A DNA stretch of 32,110 bases from Veillonella_A intestinalis (GCF_943192895.1 NZ_CALPCB010000012.1:1-32110), one strand, 5' to 3'. Positions 1 to 9,200 are shown, numbered from the stretch's first letter. The notes: a model not told the origin generated them from the letters alone. Translations and numbers: made by a program.

Positions 1-3000
1 TCAACATCTTTAACTGCTACAGATAAACCATTAGCATCTACATACTTACCATAGGCACCATCGGCACCAGCTACTGGTGCTACATCATTTACCATGATGG
101 CTGTATGATTATTAGCTAACTTTTGTACCTGTTTCAACTGAGCTACGTTAACTGCATCTGTATCTTCAGTACCAGCTGCTACATGAGTAATCTGACGATT
201 TATATCACTATAAATTTTACCTTTATGCTGATAAGCATCACGACCTACTGATACAGCACCATCATTAGAAACATAAGCAGACACTAGGTGATCAATCGCA
301 GCCTCTACATTATTCAATTGTAATTCAGAAGCATCTAAGGCATCTCCAAGCTCTCTTCTAGCTTTTTTTACCTCAGCATTCGTCTTATCCTGCTCATAAA
401 GAGCAGTTAAGCGATCATATTCTGCTTGTTGAGTTGCCACTGTAGCTGCTAAATTATCTCGTTGCTCTTTTAAAGGCGCATATTGTTCACTCACACCAGC
501 AACTTTTGCTACTTCATCGAGAGAAGTAAACTGTGCTCCAGTAAGTGGATTATATCCTAATACCGCTCCATTCGTGCTAGCTATAGAATCAGCACCTAAG
601 GCCACACCGCCAGTAGCAGTAACTGAGGCTTGAGACCCCAAAGCCGTTCCGCGAGTCACCTTATTTACAGTCGCACTATAACCTAAAGCAACAGAATTCG
701 CTGCATCAGTTATGTTAGAACGATTGCCTAAAGCCATACCATATTGTGAATTAGTAGTATGGGAACCATTCCCAAGAGAAACCCCCATGTTAGAATTTTC
801 TACAGTAGCATTTCTACCAACCGCTACGGCAGAATTAGAATTGTTTACTACAGTTTCAGGGCCCAAGGCCGTACCACTGGTAGAGCCTATTACATGAGAA
901 TTATATCCAAGAGCTACACCATATTGCGAACTAGGTCCATACTCTTTACCTGGCTCTGGCTCACCTGGACCAACCGCCGCCTTAGGACCAATAGCTATTG
1001 CATGGATTGATTGAGCACCAGTATTATCCTCATTACTGCCAGTACCAGTTTCAGTGGAATTTACTGATAAATATTTTACAGCCCCCAATTTATCTGTTAC
1101 AGATTTAGATAATGTAAGGTTTATAGACTGACCATCTTCAGCTACAGTAGTTGTAATATTACCATCACCGTTGATAGCCAACTTTTGAGTTGCTAAATTT
1201 ACCTTTCCTTCAACCGGTACATCTTCAGCTTTATTATCTCCAATAATGCTCAAATTTAATGCTTTTAATTGCTTAACATTAACCGCATCATAATCATCGG
1301 CACCACCAGCAACATTCGTAATGCGGCGGCGATTAGCCTCTACTGTAGTATCACCAATAGTATATTCAGCATTCCCTACCGACACTACGCCATCTTCCTT
1401 GCCAAATGTTTCATCTGATAAATATGATTTTGTTTTTACATCATCAGCAATATAGGCAAGAGAATTTGAACCTAATGCGATAGAGTTATTTGAAGCTGTA
1501 CGCGCTAGAGAGCCTATTGCAATTGCATTAGTAACTGAATCTTTACCGTCTAGTGTATTAGTAATTGCAAAATCACCAATAGCGACTGTACTTTCACCAT
1601 ACGCACGAGCCCAGTGACCTAATGCGGTTGCATTTTTACCATTGGCATTAGCCTGTTGACCAAGTGCTACTGCATAATGACCTCTTGCCTTAGCTGCAGT
1701 ACCAACAGCCACTTCATTTGTATCATGGGCTTCAGCACCTGCCCCTAAAACTGTATTCTGATAGCCAAATGATTTCGCCGTATTACCTATTGCAATAGAG
1801 TTCTTATACTCTTGATTTGGTTTACCTGAAGTAGTATCATCCTCAGCAATCACAAGCGAATTGTCCGGTATACCTTGCTCTGGAGTTCCACCAGTTTCTG
1901 TTTTCTTACCTATGTAAGACGATATACCAATAGCGATGCCATTAACACCTTGAAGTTGCGCTGTAGCATTACGACCAATTGCAATAGAATCATCGCCAGC
2001 TGCATTTGCTTGTAAGCCAATAGCATTAGCAGCTAAACCACTAGCACTGGCCTGACTACCAAATGCATTGGCTGCGTCACCACTTGCTCTAGAAATAATC
2101 CCTAGAGCCTGCGAGTGCATGCCACTCGCCTGTGCATCAAAGCCTACAGCTAATGAAATTTCGCCACTAAATGCAGAGTTTTGACCAATAGCAACACTCC
2201 ACCCACCTGAAGCAATTGCTTCAGTTCCAAGGGCTATATCACTAGTATTTTGGGCATCTGCTCTAGAACCTAATGCTACTGTATCATTTGCCTTTGCCTT
2301 TGAAGAATTACCAATAGCGACCCCACCTTTTGCAATCGCTTGCGCATCAGGCCCAATAGCAATCGCGTTATTCCCAGTAGCACCAGAATTGTCCTTATTA
2401 CCTGCTTCAGTGGATTTAATAGATACATATTCAATTGCATTCGCATCTACTTTATTATTCAACGCTTTAAGCTGTGCCACGTTAACAGCATCGGTATCCT
2501 CAGTACCAGCTGCAACATTAGTAATCTGGCGAGTATCAGATGCAGTACCTACTGAAATAGCGCCTAAGCCAGATAAATATGGTGAAACAATAGCATTTCT
2601 AGCATTTTGACTAGCATAAGCAGCCTTTTCTAATGTAGCTACTTCACTTTTTAGTTGTTCATTATTAGGGTCTTTTTCTAATTCTGCAAATTTAGCATTA
2701 TACGCTGCTACTTTTTCATTAAAGTCTTTTGTAGCCGCCTCATATTCTGCCGATTTTCCTAAATATAAAGCTATATCTTCTGCCTTATTAAAGGTTACAT
2801 CATCGACTGTATAACCAAGTTTACCTTCTTCTCTATCAGCTACTGAATATGCACCTAGAGCAACACCATTTTCAACATTACCTTCAGAAGCATAGCCTAA
2901 AGCCATAGCTTTATCACTAAAAGCTTCCGTATAGCCACCTAGAGCAATAGTATTTGTTCCCTTAGTTTTTGCATTATAACCTATAGCTGTACCATAACTG

Positions 3001-6000
3001 CCTTCTGAGGTATTAGCCCATGGACCAATAGCAATAGAACGAGCTCCATCTGCAGTTGTTTTATAACCTAAAGCAGTTGCCATTTCTCCACTAGCTACTG
3101 TACTTCTACCTACAGCTAGTGACCAGCCACCATTAGCTTTTGTTTGTGCGCCAACAGCAACACTGCCAGATTTTGTAGCTTCTGCTTCCATGCCTAAAGC
3201 CATACTAAATGTATCTGTTGCTTTAGCCCGATTACCAAGAGCTACGGCAGCTGCAGCACTAGCCTCTGAAGTATCACCAATAGAAACAGTTCCGCGGCCA
3301 GTCGCCTTAGCTCCAGAGCCCATGGCATTGGATTGGAATGCAGCCTTAGCCCCTTGACCTACGGCTACGCCACCTTGACCTGTTGCTGCTGCACTAGAAC
3401 CAATAGCTACAGAAAGTCCACTCGCATCACTTGTTGGGTCATTAATATCAAAGGCATTCGCACCATCACCGATGGCCACACTATACCCACGAGCTTTAGC
3501 ATAGTTACCAATCGCCACATCAGACTGATTTGTATCGCCAGCTGTAGCATGAGTACCTATAGCAACACTGTGTTCTGATGTTGCAGCAGAATTTACACCA
3601 ATAACAACCCCTTTGCCATCTGTAATATTACTACCTATTACAATAGCATTATTAATACCAGCTGTTACATTAGAACCTAGGGCTACCGTATTATTGGCAC
3701 TAGCACTTGCATTAGGACCAATAGCTAAAGAGTCTGTGCCTGTTGCCCCTGTATTATCTTTATTACCCGTTTCAGTAGAATTAATCGATACATAAGAAAT
3801 TTTATTAGCATCTACTTTATTGTTCAACGCTTTAAGCTGTGCTACGTTAACTGCATCTGTATCTTCGGTACCAGCTGCCACATGAGTAATCTGACGAGTA
3901 GCATATTCATTACCTACTGAAACAGCTCCTAAGCCTGATTTATAGGCAACACTTAGTTTATTCCTCTCATCTACAATTGCCAAAAGCTCTTTTCTAGCCT
4001 GTAATGCAGCCTTAAGCAAAGTGCTATCCCCCGGATTTGCATCAGCAGCTGCTTTTTTCTCTAACATTTCTTTTTGCTTTTCTAGGGCCTGTGTCGTTAA
4101 TGCATTATATTCATCAACTTTACCTAAATAGGCCATTAATTCACCCTCATTTGCAAATGTGCCAGCCTCAGGTGAATAACCAAATGTACCGGCTGCTCTA
4201 TCAGCAACAGAACTCGATCCAATAGCAATTGAGCGTTCAACTTCTGCCTTCGCGCCAGAACCAAGAGCTACACTACTACTGCCGATGGCTTCAGTATCGG
4301 CCCCTAAGGCTGTAGCATTCTTACCACTCGAATTTGCAAAAAAGCCTAAAGCCGTACTTCTATCGCCAGAAGCAGTTGTTCTAAGCCCTATAGCAACCCC
4401 TGCATCATTTTCAGCTTTTGCTCTATCACCAATGGCAATAGAAGATTCCGTTTTATTTTCAGAGTTACTAACAGACGAATTACCAATAGCAATGCCAGCT
4501 TTACCATTAGCCGTTACACTTGTCCCTAGAGCAACTGAAGATTCTCCTAACGCCTGACTATTTTGACCATAAGCCACACTATAGTCACCAGTAGCTTTAG
4601 ACTTCCAACCTACGGCTGTATTTCTAGCATTACCAGATGCATCTGCTTCTACACCAATAGCAATACTATGGTCTGTAGTTGCTACCGAACTCACACCTAC
4701 TATAATCCCCTTGCCATCAGTGATATCCCTACCAATAATGATAGCATCTGCAATGCTAGCTTTTACATTGGAGCCTAGAGCTACACTATTTTTACCAATA
4801 GATTGTGCATTAGGACCAATAGCTACAGAATCAGTGCCTGTTGCCCCTAAATTATCTTTGTTACCTGTTTCTTTGGATTTAATAGATACATAAGAAATTT
4901 TATTAGTATCTACCTTTTGATTTAAGGACTTAAGCTGTGCTACATTCACTGCATCAGTATTTTTAGAGCCAGCAGCTACATTAGTGATTTGACGAGTATT
5001 AGCCTCTTTTTTTCGGCCACTCTCATCCTTATATTCTCCGTAGCCCACTGATACGGCCCCTAATTTAGATTTCCAAACTGGTGACCCTAAATCTTTTTTA
5101 CTATTAGGATTTGGATCATATCCGACGACCTGAGAGTTGATAGTTGCTTTAGAATTGCTACCTATTGCTACTCCATCAAGTACTTCACTTGTAGCATTCA
5201 TCCCTATAGCTAGACCTTGATCTTTCTGCACTGTAGCATTAGAGCCAATAGCAACACCATTTCCAGATGTTTGACTTATTAAATAATAAAGATTATTTTC
5301 TGGCTCGCTATTATTATTCTTAGGTGACGGTTTAAAATTTGCTTTTACATCGTCAGTCTTAGATTGGAATTTTGCTTCATTTATAGGATCTCTAGAATAT
5401 ACTATAGCATTACTACCAATAGCAATAGACCCTGCACTATATGTGCTCGCATTAGAGCCAGTAGCTACTGAATTATGCGCATACGCACCAGTTTTACTTC
5501 CTAATGCAGTTGACTGCTCACTATGCGCTACCGCATCTTGACCAATAGCAACGCCTCTAAATTCTGATACAGTCCAATTCCCTATAGCTATACTGCCTTG
5601 ATTATTCGCTTTACTATTTTCCCCTATACTAACAGAAGTTGTCTCCTTACTATAAGCAAGATTCCCAATGGCAATCCCATTATCAGCATTAGCTTCCACA
5701 CCTATAGCTAAAGATGCTGTATTATTTGCTTTCGAGTTAAAGCCTATGGCAATTTGACCTGCACTATCATCTTTGCCATCATATGCAACCGTGGCTCTAT
5801 TCCCTAAGGCAATACTCTCATATCCATTAGTTTTGGCCCCTGAACCTATGGCAATAGCACCTGGTTTCTCTGCACCATGATTGTCTTTATTGATAATTTT
5901 ATCCGCATCTCTATCAGGATTAATAGATACATATTCAACAGAACTACCACTTATATTACTCATTTTATTGGCAATTCGTGTGTCTACATCTGTGCTCAAT

Positions 6001-6938
6001 GCCTGAAGTTGTTTCACATTAACTGCATCATATTCATCAGCACCACCGGCTACACCAGTAATACGGCGGTGATTAATTGGAAACTTATCGTTCCCTAAAG
6101 TTAACTCAAAATTATTACCTATGGCTACCACACCATTATCAGCACTAAAGTCTTCATTACTTAAATACGACTTAGCTGCTACATTACCCGTGTAAGCATA
6201 GGAATTATGACCTAATGCTACAGAATTTTGGCTAGCAGCAAAGCTAGTAAATCCAATAGCTACACCATTATCAGCTAATGCATGAGATCCCGCACCAATA
6301 GCGACACCACTACCTTGAGTACTTGAAAAGCTACCAATAGCTACTGAGTCATAACTTGGATTGACTTTATAGCCAATACCAACCATATACCCATTCTTAT
6401 TAGGTGTGTCTGTTGTTCCTATATCTTCCCCTATTAAAATAGAACTTACACCATTACTATGTATACTATGACCAATACCGATGGAGTTTGTACTCCCATG
6501 GCTATTTTCATCTGTTAATGTTACATTGGTCCCAATAGCGACAGCTCCTCCAGTCATCGATTGGGCTCCACTACCTATAGCTACAGTACTACCACCTAAG
6601 GCTTGAGCAGCAGAACCTATCGCTACATTAGCATACTCTTCTTCACTCGCGTTCGCCCCATTGCCAATGGCAACAGCTGATTCACTTTTCGCTACAGAGT
6701 CTTTACCTAATGCCACGCCTTTACCGGTACCAGGCGCAGGCATAGCATTACTCTTAATATATAAATCTCTTGTCCAACCTTGTAACTCTGTAATTTGTGA
6801 ACCAAACTTAGCTACCACAGCATCATATACAGCCTGTTGATCAGCAGTTAAATCAGCAGCTATAAGTCCCCCCCCAGTGTACAAAACAGACGTAGTAGCT
6901 AATGTGGCCACTAAAAGCGCTCTTGTTTTTTTATCCAT
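1..6938 (-). CDS. Trimeric autotransporter adhesin (YadA/Hep_Hag type), 5' part; 3' end outside window
   Basis: The frame starts at ATG 6938, stays open to the left edge (2312 codons) and has no stop in the window, so the C-terminal membrane anchor is not seen. Residues 1-28 form a signal peptide (basic MDKKTR start, hydrophobic stretch, cleavage likely after Ala27-Ala28). Then come dozens of head repeats of the form xAIGxxAxAxGxxSxALG, broken by six neck motifs (RxITxVAxGxxxxDAVNVxQLK) and by three charged helical inserts near 260-530, 2560-2790 and 3915-4150. Family knowledge: such proteins trimerise on the outer membrane and mediate adhesion and coaggregation. The ribosome binding site GAAAGGGG lies 9 nt before the ATG. 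A run of eight G in codons 22-24 makes the gene a candidate for phase variation. The family is clear; the ligand cannot be read from the sequence. Confidence 0.95.
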   Translation of the reverse strand, partial: MDKKTRALLVATLATTSVLYTGGGLIAADLTADQQAVYDAVVAKFGSQITELQGWTRDLYIKSNAMPAPGTGKGVALGKDSVAKSESAVAIGNGANASEEEYANVAIGSAAQALGGSTVAIGSGAQSMTGGAVAIGTNVTLTDENSHGSTNSIGIGHSIHSNGVSSILIGEDIGTTDTPNKNGYMVGIGYKVNPSYDSVAIGSFSSTQGSGVAIGAGSHALADNGVAIGFTSFAASQNSVALGHNSYAYTGNVAAKSYLSNEDFSADNGVVAIGNNFELTLGNDKFPINHRRITGVAGGADEYDAVNVKQLQALSTDVDTRIANKMSNISGSSVEYVSINPDRDADKIINKDNHGAEKPGAIAIGSGAKTNGYESIALGNRATVAYDGKDDSAGQIAIGFNSKANNTASLAIGVEANADNGIAIGNLAYSKETTSVSIGENSKANNQGSIAIGNWTVSEFRGVAIGQDAVAHSEQSTALGSKTGAYAHNSVATGSNASTYSAGSIAIGSNAIVYSRDPINEAKFQSKTDDVKANFKPSPKNNNSEPENNLYYLISQTSGNGVAIGSNATVQKDQGLAIGMNATSEVLDGVAIGSNSKATINSQVVGYDPNPNSKKDLGSPVWKSKLGAVSVGYGEYKDESGRKKEANTRQITNVAAGSKNTDAVNVAQLKSLNQKVDTNKISYVSIKSKETGNKDNLGATGTDSVAIGPNAQSIGKNSVALGSNVKASIADAIIIGRDITDGKGIIVGVSSVATTDHSIAIGVEADASGNARNTAVGWKSKATGDYSVAYGQNSQALGESSVALGTSVTANGKAGIAIGNSSVSNSENKTESSIAIGDRAKAENDAGVAIGLRTTASGDRSTALGFFANSSGKNATALGADTEAIGSSSVALGSGAKAEVERSIAIGSSSVADRAAGTFGYSPEAGTFANEGELMAYLGKVDEYNALTTQALEKQKEMLEKKAAADANPGDSTLLKAALQARKELLAIVDERNKLSVAYKSGLGAVSVGNEYATRQITHVAAGTEDTDAVNVAQLKALNNKVDANKISYVSINSTETGNKDNTGATGTDSLAIGPNASASANNTVALGSNVTAGINNAIVIGSNITDGKGVVIGVNSAATSEHSVAIGTHATAGDTNQSDVAIGNYAKARGYSVAIGDGANAFDINDPTSDASGLSVAIGSSAAATGQGGVAVGQGAKAAFQSNAMGSGAKATGRGTVSIGDTSEASAAAAVALGNRAKATDTFSMALGMEAEATKSGSVAVGAQTKANGGWSLAVGRSTVASGEMATALGYKTTADGARSIAIGPWANTSEGSYGTAIGYNAKTKGTNTIALGGYTEAFSDKAMALGYASEGNVENGVALGAYSVADREEGKLGYTVDDVTFNKAEDIALYLGKSAEYEAATKDFNEKVAAYNAKFAELEKDPNNEQLKSEVATLEKAAYASQNARNAIVSPYLSGLGAISVGTASDTRQITNVAAGTEDTDAVNVAQLKALNNKVDANAIEYVSIKSTEAGNKDNSGATGNNAIAIGPDAQAIAKGGVAIGNSSKAKANDTVALGSRADAQNTSDIALGTEAIASGGWSVAIGQNSAFSGEISLAVGFDAQASGMHSQALGIISRASGDAANAFGSQASASGLAANAIGLQANAAGDDSIAIGRNATAQLQGVNGIAIGISSYIGKKTETGGTPEQGIPDNSLVIAEDDTTSGKPNQEYKNSIAIGNTAKSFGYQNTVLGAGAEAHDTNEVAVGTAAKARGHYAVALGQQANANGKNATALGHWARAYGESTVAIGDFAITNTLDGKDSVTNAIAIGSLARTASNNSIALGSNSLAYIADDVKTKSYLSDETFGKEDGVVSVGNAEYTIGDTTVEANRRRITNVAGGADDYDAVNVKQLKALNLSIIGDNKAEDVPVEGKVNLATQKLAINGDGNITTTVAEDGQSINLTLSKSVTDKLGAVKYLSVNSTETGTGSNEDNTGAQSIHAIAIGPKAAVGPGEPEPGKEYGPSSQYGVALGYNSHVIGSTSGTALGPETVVNNSNSAVAVGRNATVENSNMGVSLGNGSHTTNSQYGMALGNRSNITDAANSVALGYSATVNKVTRGTALGSQASVTATGGVALGADSIASTNGAVLGYNPLTGAQFTSLDEVAKVAGVSEQYAPLKEQRDNLAATVATQQAEYDRLTALYEQDKTNAEVKKARRELGDALDASELQLNNVEAAIDHLVSAYVSNDGAVSVGRDAYQHKGKIYSDINRQITHVAAGTEDTDAVNVAQLKQVQKLANNHTAIMVNDVAPVAGADGAYGKYVDANGLSVAVKDV
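133..6068 (-). repeat. Six head-neck modules of about 1.1-1.4 kb inside the adhesin
   Basis: The neck sequence around DAVNVxQLK recurs near 133-200, 1261-1330, 2462-2531, 3827-3897, 4918-4996 and 5998-6068, giving periods of roughly 1.08 to 1.37 kb. Most necks are followed, further along the protein, by a shared stretch YVSIxSxETGxKDNxGA and a new block of head repeats. The copies beginning near 2462, 3827 and 4918 are especially alike at DNA level. Internal recombination could add or remove whole modules. Confidence 0.8.
6868..6875 (-). repeat. Poly-G(8) tract in the adhesin signal peptide (slippage site)
   Basis: Eight consecutive C on the plus strand read as G22 G23 G24 (GGG GGG GGA) of the adhesin. 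With eight G the frame is open for the rest of the window. With seven G the reading becomes GAC TTA TAG, and with nine it becomes ACT TAT AGC TGC TGA, so a change of one base either way stops translation within a few codons. Homopolymer G tracts of this length near a start codon are classic slipped-strand switches in surface genes of other bacteria. Variation itself is not seen here. Confidence 0.8.
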
Positions 6939-7083
6939 ACTAACAAACCCCTTTCGTGAAAATAATCACTTACGTCTCCCTACTTGCATAAACCTATACG
7001 AACTACTCTAAAACCTCCCAATTACTAAAGAAAACACAAGTTCATTTTGCAAATAAATCATTCTTTTTATGACTATTATGCAC

Positions 7084-7113
7084 TTTATATTAATATAATG
7101 ACATATTTGTCAA
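7084..7113 (-). promoter_or_regulatory. Putative adhesin promoter with palindrome over the -35
   Basis: A TTGACA hexamer (7108-7113) stands 18 nt from TATAAA (7084-7089), which implies a leader of about 140 nt before the ATG at 6938. A perfect inverted repeat TGACA-N4-TGTCA (7099-7112) overlaps the -35 and could be an operator. The minus strand just upstream (7114-7200) is strongly A-rich, like an UP element. All of this is pattern matching; the start site is not proven. Confidence 0.6.
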
Positions 7114-7314
7114 ATTAAATCAAATTTTTCTAAAATTTTTAATTATTTTTCTATACTTTTTATTTATTTTTTATTTCTTTTATTTTCTTATATTTTCTTT
7201 AAATTTTATCATTTTATTAATATTGATATCAATTTAATTTATCTCTCACTCTTAAAGTATGTATTAATTTTTCTAATATATAAAATAAATTTTCATTATT
7301 TTACCAAAAATAAA

Positions 7315-7345
7315 AGAGTGATAATTCTATAGAAACTATCACTCT
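7315..7345 (-). terminator. Second terminator-like hairpin downstream of the tRNA operon
   Basis: Perfect 9-bp arms (agagtgata / tatcactct) enclose a 13-nt loop; on the minus strand they are followed by TTTATTTTT. It probably backs up the stronger hairpin at 7427-7477 and insulates the adhesin promoter. The stem is AT-rich, so it is weaker. Confidence 0.5.
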
Positions 7346-7426
7346 AGCAGATGTTATTATGCAAATAAAAAAATCAATCACTAAATCACTGACTTAATTC
7401 AGCATCTTAAAAATTAACAAAAAAAT

Positions 7427-7477
7427 AAAAAGACGAACTCTTTAGTATTCCGAAAAATACCGAACGTTCGTCTTTTT
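7427..7477 (-). terminator. Intrinsic terminator of the tRNA operon
   Basis: Perfect 12-bp arms (7427-7438 and 7466-7477, aaaaagacgaac / gttcgtcttttt) lie just after the last tRNA gene. The minus-strand copy runs into a U-rich tail. The arms' own A and T runs could let it act in both directions. Confidence 0.8.
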
Positions 7478-7484
7478 GCAAGTT

Positions 7485-7560
<76 letters not shown>

Positions 7561-7566
7561 ATATGT

Positions 7567-7641
7567 TGGTGACCCGTGGGGGAATCGAACCCCCGATACC
7601 GCCGTGAAAGGGCGGTGTCTTAACCGCTTGACCAACGGGCC
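7567..7641 (-). tRNA. tRNA-Glu (anticodon UUC)
   Basis: A 75-nt cloverleaf with encoded CCA. Anticodon arm CCGCC-CTTTCAC-GGCGG gives TTC; the acceptor pairs GGCCCGT with ACGGGTC. Glutamyl-tRNA is also the substrate of HemA encoded at 19009-20295 in this window. Confidence 0.96.
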
Positions 7642-7645
7642 AAAA

Positions 7646-7721
7646 TGGTGACTCACCCGCGACTCGAACGCGGGACACCCTGATTAAAAGTCAGGTGCTC
7701 TGCCAACTGAGCTAGTGAGTC
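7646..7721 (-). tRNA. tRNA-Lys (anticodon UUU)
   Basis: A 76-nt cloverleaf with encoded CCA. Anticodon arm CCTGA-CTTTTAA-TCAGG gives TTT; the acceptor pairs GACTCAC with GTGAGTC. Only four bases separate it from the tRNA-Glu gene that follows. Confidence 0.96.
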
Positions 7722-7731
7722 ATGTAAAAAA

Positions 7732-7806
7732 TGGCAGGGGTAAAAGGATTCGAACCTTTGAATGACGGAGTCAGAGTCCGTTGCCTTACCGCTTGGCGAT
7801 ACCCCT
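7732..7806 (-). tRNA. tRNA-Gln (anticodon CUG)
   Basis: A 75-nt cloverleaf with encoded CCA. The loop CTCTGAC gives anticodon CTG. The body closely follows the bacterial tRNA-Gln pattern (GGGGTATCGCCAAGCGGTAA). CUG reads CAG; the UUG isoacceptor is not in this window. Confidence 0.93.
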
Positions 7807-7840
7807 ATATATACAAAGGACCAAGCCTGTGTTAATAAAA

Positions 7841-7916
7841 TGGCTCCCCGAGTAGGACTCGAACCTACGACCGATCGGTTAACAGCCGATTGCTCTACCG
7901 ACTGAGCTATCGAGGA
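7841..7916 (-). tRNA. tRNA-Asn (anticodon GUU)
   Basis: A 76-nt cloverleaf with encoded CCA. Anticodon arm ATCGG-CTGTTAA-CCGAT gives GTT; the acceptor pairs TCCTCGA with TCGGGGA including one G-U pair. Confidence 0.96.
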
Positions 7917-7923
7917 ATGAAAG

Positions 7924-7998
7924 TGGAGCGGAAAACGAGATTCGAACTCGCGACCCCCGCCTTGGCAAGGCGGTGCTCTACCACTGAGCTATTTCCGC
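7924..7998 (-). tRNA. tRNA-Gly (anticodon GCC)
   Basis: A 75-nt cloverleaf with encoded CCA. Anticodon arm CCGCC-TTGCCAA-GGCGG gives GCC; the acceptor pairs GCGGAAA with TTTCCGC. It is the first gene of the operon, beginning about 10 nt after the expected start point of the proximal promoter. Confidence 0.96.
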
Positions 7999-8015
7999 AT
8001 TTCACAACAGAAACA

Positions 8016-8044
8016 ATTCTACACCGTTAACGATATTTTGTCAA
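8016..8044 (-). promoter_or_regulatory. Proximal promoter of the tRNA operon
   Basis: TTGACA (8039-8044), a 17-nt spacer and TAGAAT (8016-8021) form a near-consensus sigma-70 promoter. Initiation near 8009 would leave a leader of about ten bases before tRNA-Gly, as expected for a stable RNA operon. Confidence 0.8.
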
Positions 8045-8096
8045 GATATTTTTACCTCGACACCATTCAAAGTGTCTTGTCCCTGACCGCTTAATA

Positions 8097-8126
8097 ATAA
8101 TAACAGACAGAGCTAGTCCCTGTCAA
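8097..8126 (-). promoter_or_regulatory. Distal promoter of the tRNA operon
   Basis: TTGACA (8121-8126), 18 nt and TATTAT (8097-8102) form a second promoter 82 bp upstream of the first. Paired promoters are common for stable RNA genes. An AT-rich inverted repeat (ttgtaaaa / ttttacaa, about 8132-8162) lies just behind it but has no U tail, so it is not called as the larC terminator. Confidence 0.6.
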
Positions 8127-8191
8127 CACTTTTGTAAAAATTTATTGGCAAAAATTTTACAATATTTACAGCCTACTCAGCAGACTTTTAT

Positions 8192-9085
8192 TTACCCTTC
8201 AAATATGGTAAATACATTTGGGATTAGTAAATCCATAGTCCCTAAACCAATGCCCTTTTTTGTAGCTCTATCAGCCTTTTCCATCATAGCCATAACCGCG
8301 TCTTCTACAGTCTTAGTAGCAGTACAGTCTTGCTCCGTGCTTTCTACCTTAACATCGTTAGCAGGATGTGATGATGTGGTACCACCCAAAGCAGTACTAG
8401 CGCTACTTACACTTGATTTAACTGTATTTACAGCCAATGTCTTGACTAACGTCGCACCTGTAGGCGTTACCAATTCACCAGTAACTGGCGTTACATAGGT
8501 AGGAACCCCTTCTAGCAAAGCGGCTGTTGCGGGGGTAGGAATATCCATTAGCCCATGATCACAACGCACCTTACCTTGACCTACATGAAGAGGCGAAAAC
8601 TTAATACCTGTTACACCGAGATACTCTAAACAACACATAGTTCCTACTATATCAATAATACAATCAATGGCTCCTACTTCATGAAAATGCACTTTTTCAA
8701 GGGTAGTTTCATGGACTTTAGCTTCTGCTTGGCCTAAATTTAAAAAGGCTAATAAAGCTTTCTCTTTTACCCAAGGACTTAAAGGCGCCCCTTCAATCAA
8801 GGCCTTTATTTCAGGATAATTACGTCGCCCCTTATGACTATGCCAAGTCAACGGATTAAACCAACGGCGTACTGTATGAGCTTGACTATGTAGTTTTACA
8901 TCAAAGTATGTACCGGTAACACCATTCTTTTCACCAGGCTCACAAATGTACTCAAAATCTCTGAGCCCCAAAGGTTGTAAAGCGTCCTTTAAATACGCAA
9001 AAGGTACGCCATAATCTAAGAGCGCTCCGATCATCATATTGCCACTAATTCCCGAGGCACACAGGCCATGTAAAAACTTACTCAT
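8192..9085 (-). CDS. LarC-like nickel-pincer cofactor protein, LarC1 part only
   Basis: 297 residues from ATG 9085, which has GATGAGG 8 nt upstream; the ATG at 9091 sits too close to that site. Family hallmarks: the N-terminal glycine motif GISGNMMIGALLDYG, the central HFHEVGAIDCIIDIVG and the later GELVTPTGATLVKTL. Known role: LarC inserts nickel into the pyridinium bisthiocarboxylate cofactor of lactate racemase LarA. Odd points: the protein ends after GIGLGTMDLLIPNVFTIFEG, where the LarC1 region normally gives way to a C-terminal LarC2 domain. The usual Asp of SGDM is Asn. A Ser/Thr-rich stretch of about 40 residues is inserted before the GIGLG segment. No larA, larB or larE is in the window. 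The family is secure; activity is doubtful. Confidence 0.75.
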   Translation of the reverse strand: MSKFLHGLCASGISGNMMIGALLDYGVPFAYLKDALQPLGLRDFEYICEPGEKNGVTGTYFDVKLHSQAHTVRRWFNPLTWHSHKGRRNYPEIKALIEGAPLSPWVKEKALLAFLNLGQAEAKVHETTLEKVHFHEVGAIDCIIDIVGTMCCLEYLGVTGIKFSPLHVGQGKVRCDHGLMDIPTPATAALLEGVPTYVTPVTGELVTPTGATLVKTLAVNTVKSSVSSASTALGGTTSSHPANDVKVESTEQDCTATKTVEDAVMAMMEKADRATKKGIGLGTMDLLIPNVFTIFEG

Positions 9086-9200
9086 AGTCATTTCCTCATC
9101 TCAAACTCTCAATACTGCTCAATATCTTTAATTAACAATCCCTAGCTGTTAATAAATCTAAAAAATACGCCACATTTCAATTAAAACAAATACTAACAAA

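Larger units (their letters stand above)
6939..7426. other. AT-rich non-coding region between adhesin and tRNA operon
   Basis: No plausible gene is seen. The stretch holds the adhesin leader and promoter, a long A/T tract (about 7114-7310) and a second terminator-like hairpin. Nothing recognisable was found in 7346-7426. Confidence 0.7.

Noticed and set aside
712..6098. Many plus-strand frames of 60-90 codons across the adhesin region
   Set aside because: They are antisense shadows of the repeat-rich adhesin, have low-complexity content and lack ribosome binding sites.
8100..8195. Programmed frameshift into a LarC2 domain
   Set aside because: Less than 100 bp remain before the tRNA promoters and the frames there have early stops, so no LarC2 can be encoded.
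8145..8498. 117-codon plus-strand frame
   Set aside because: It is antisense to larC, whose frame carries clear family motifs.
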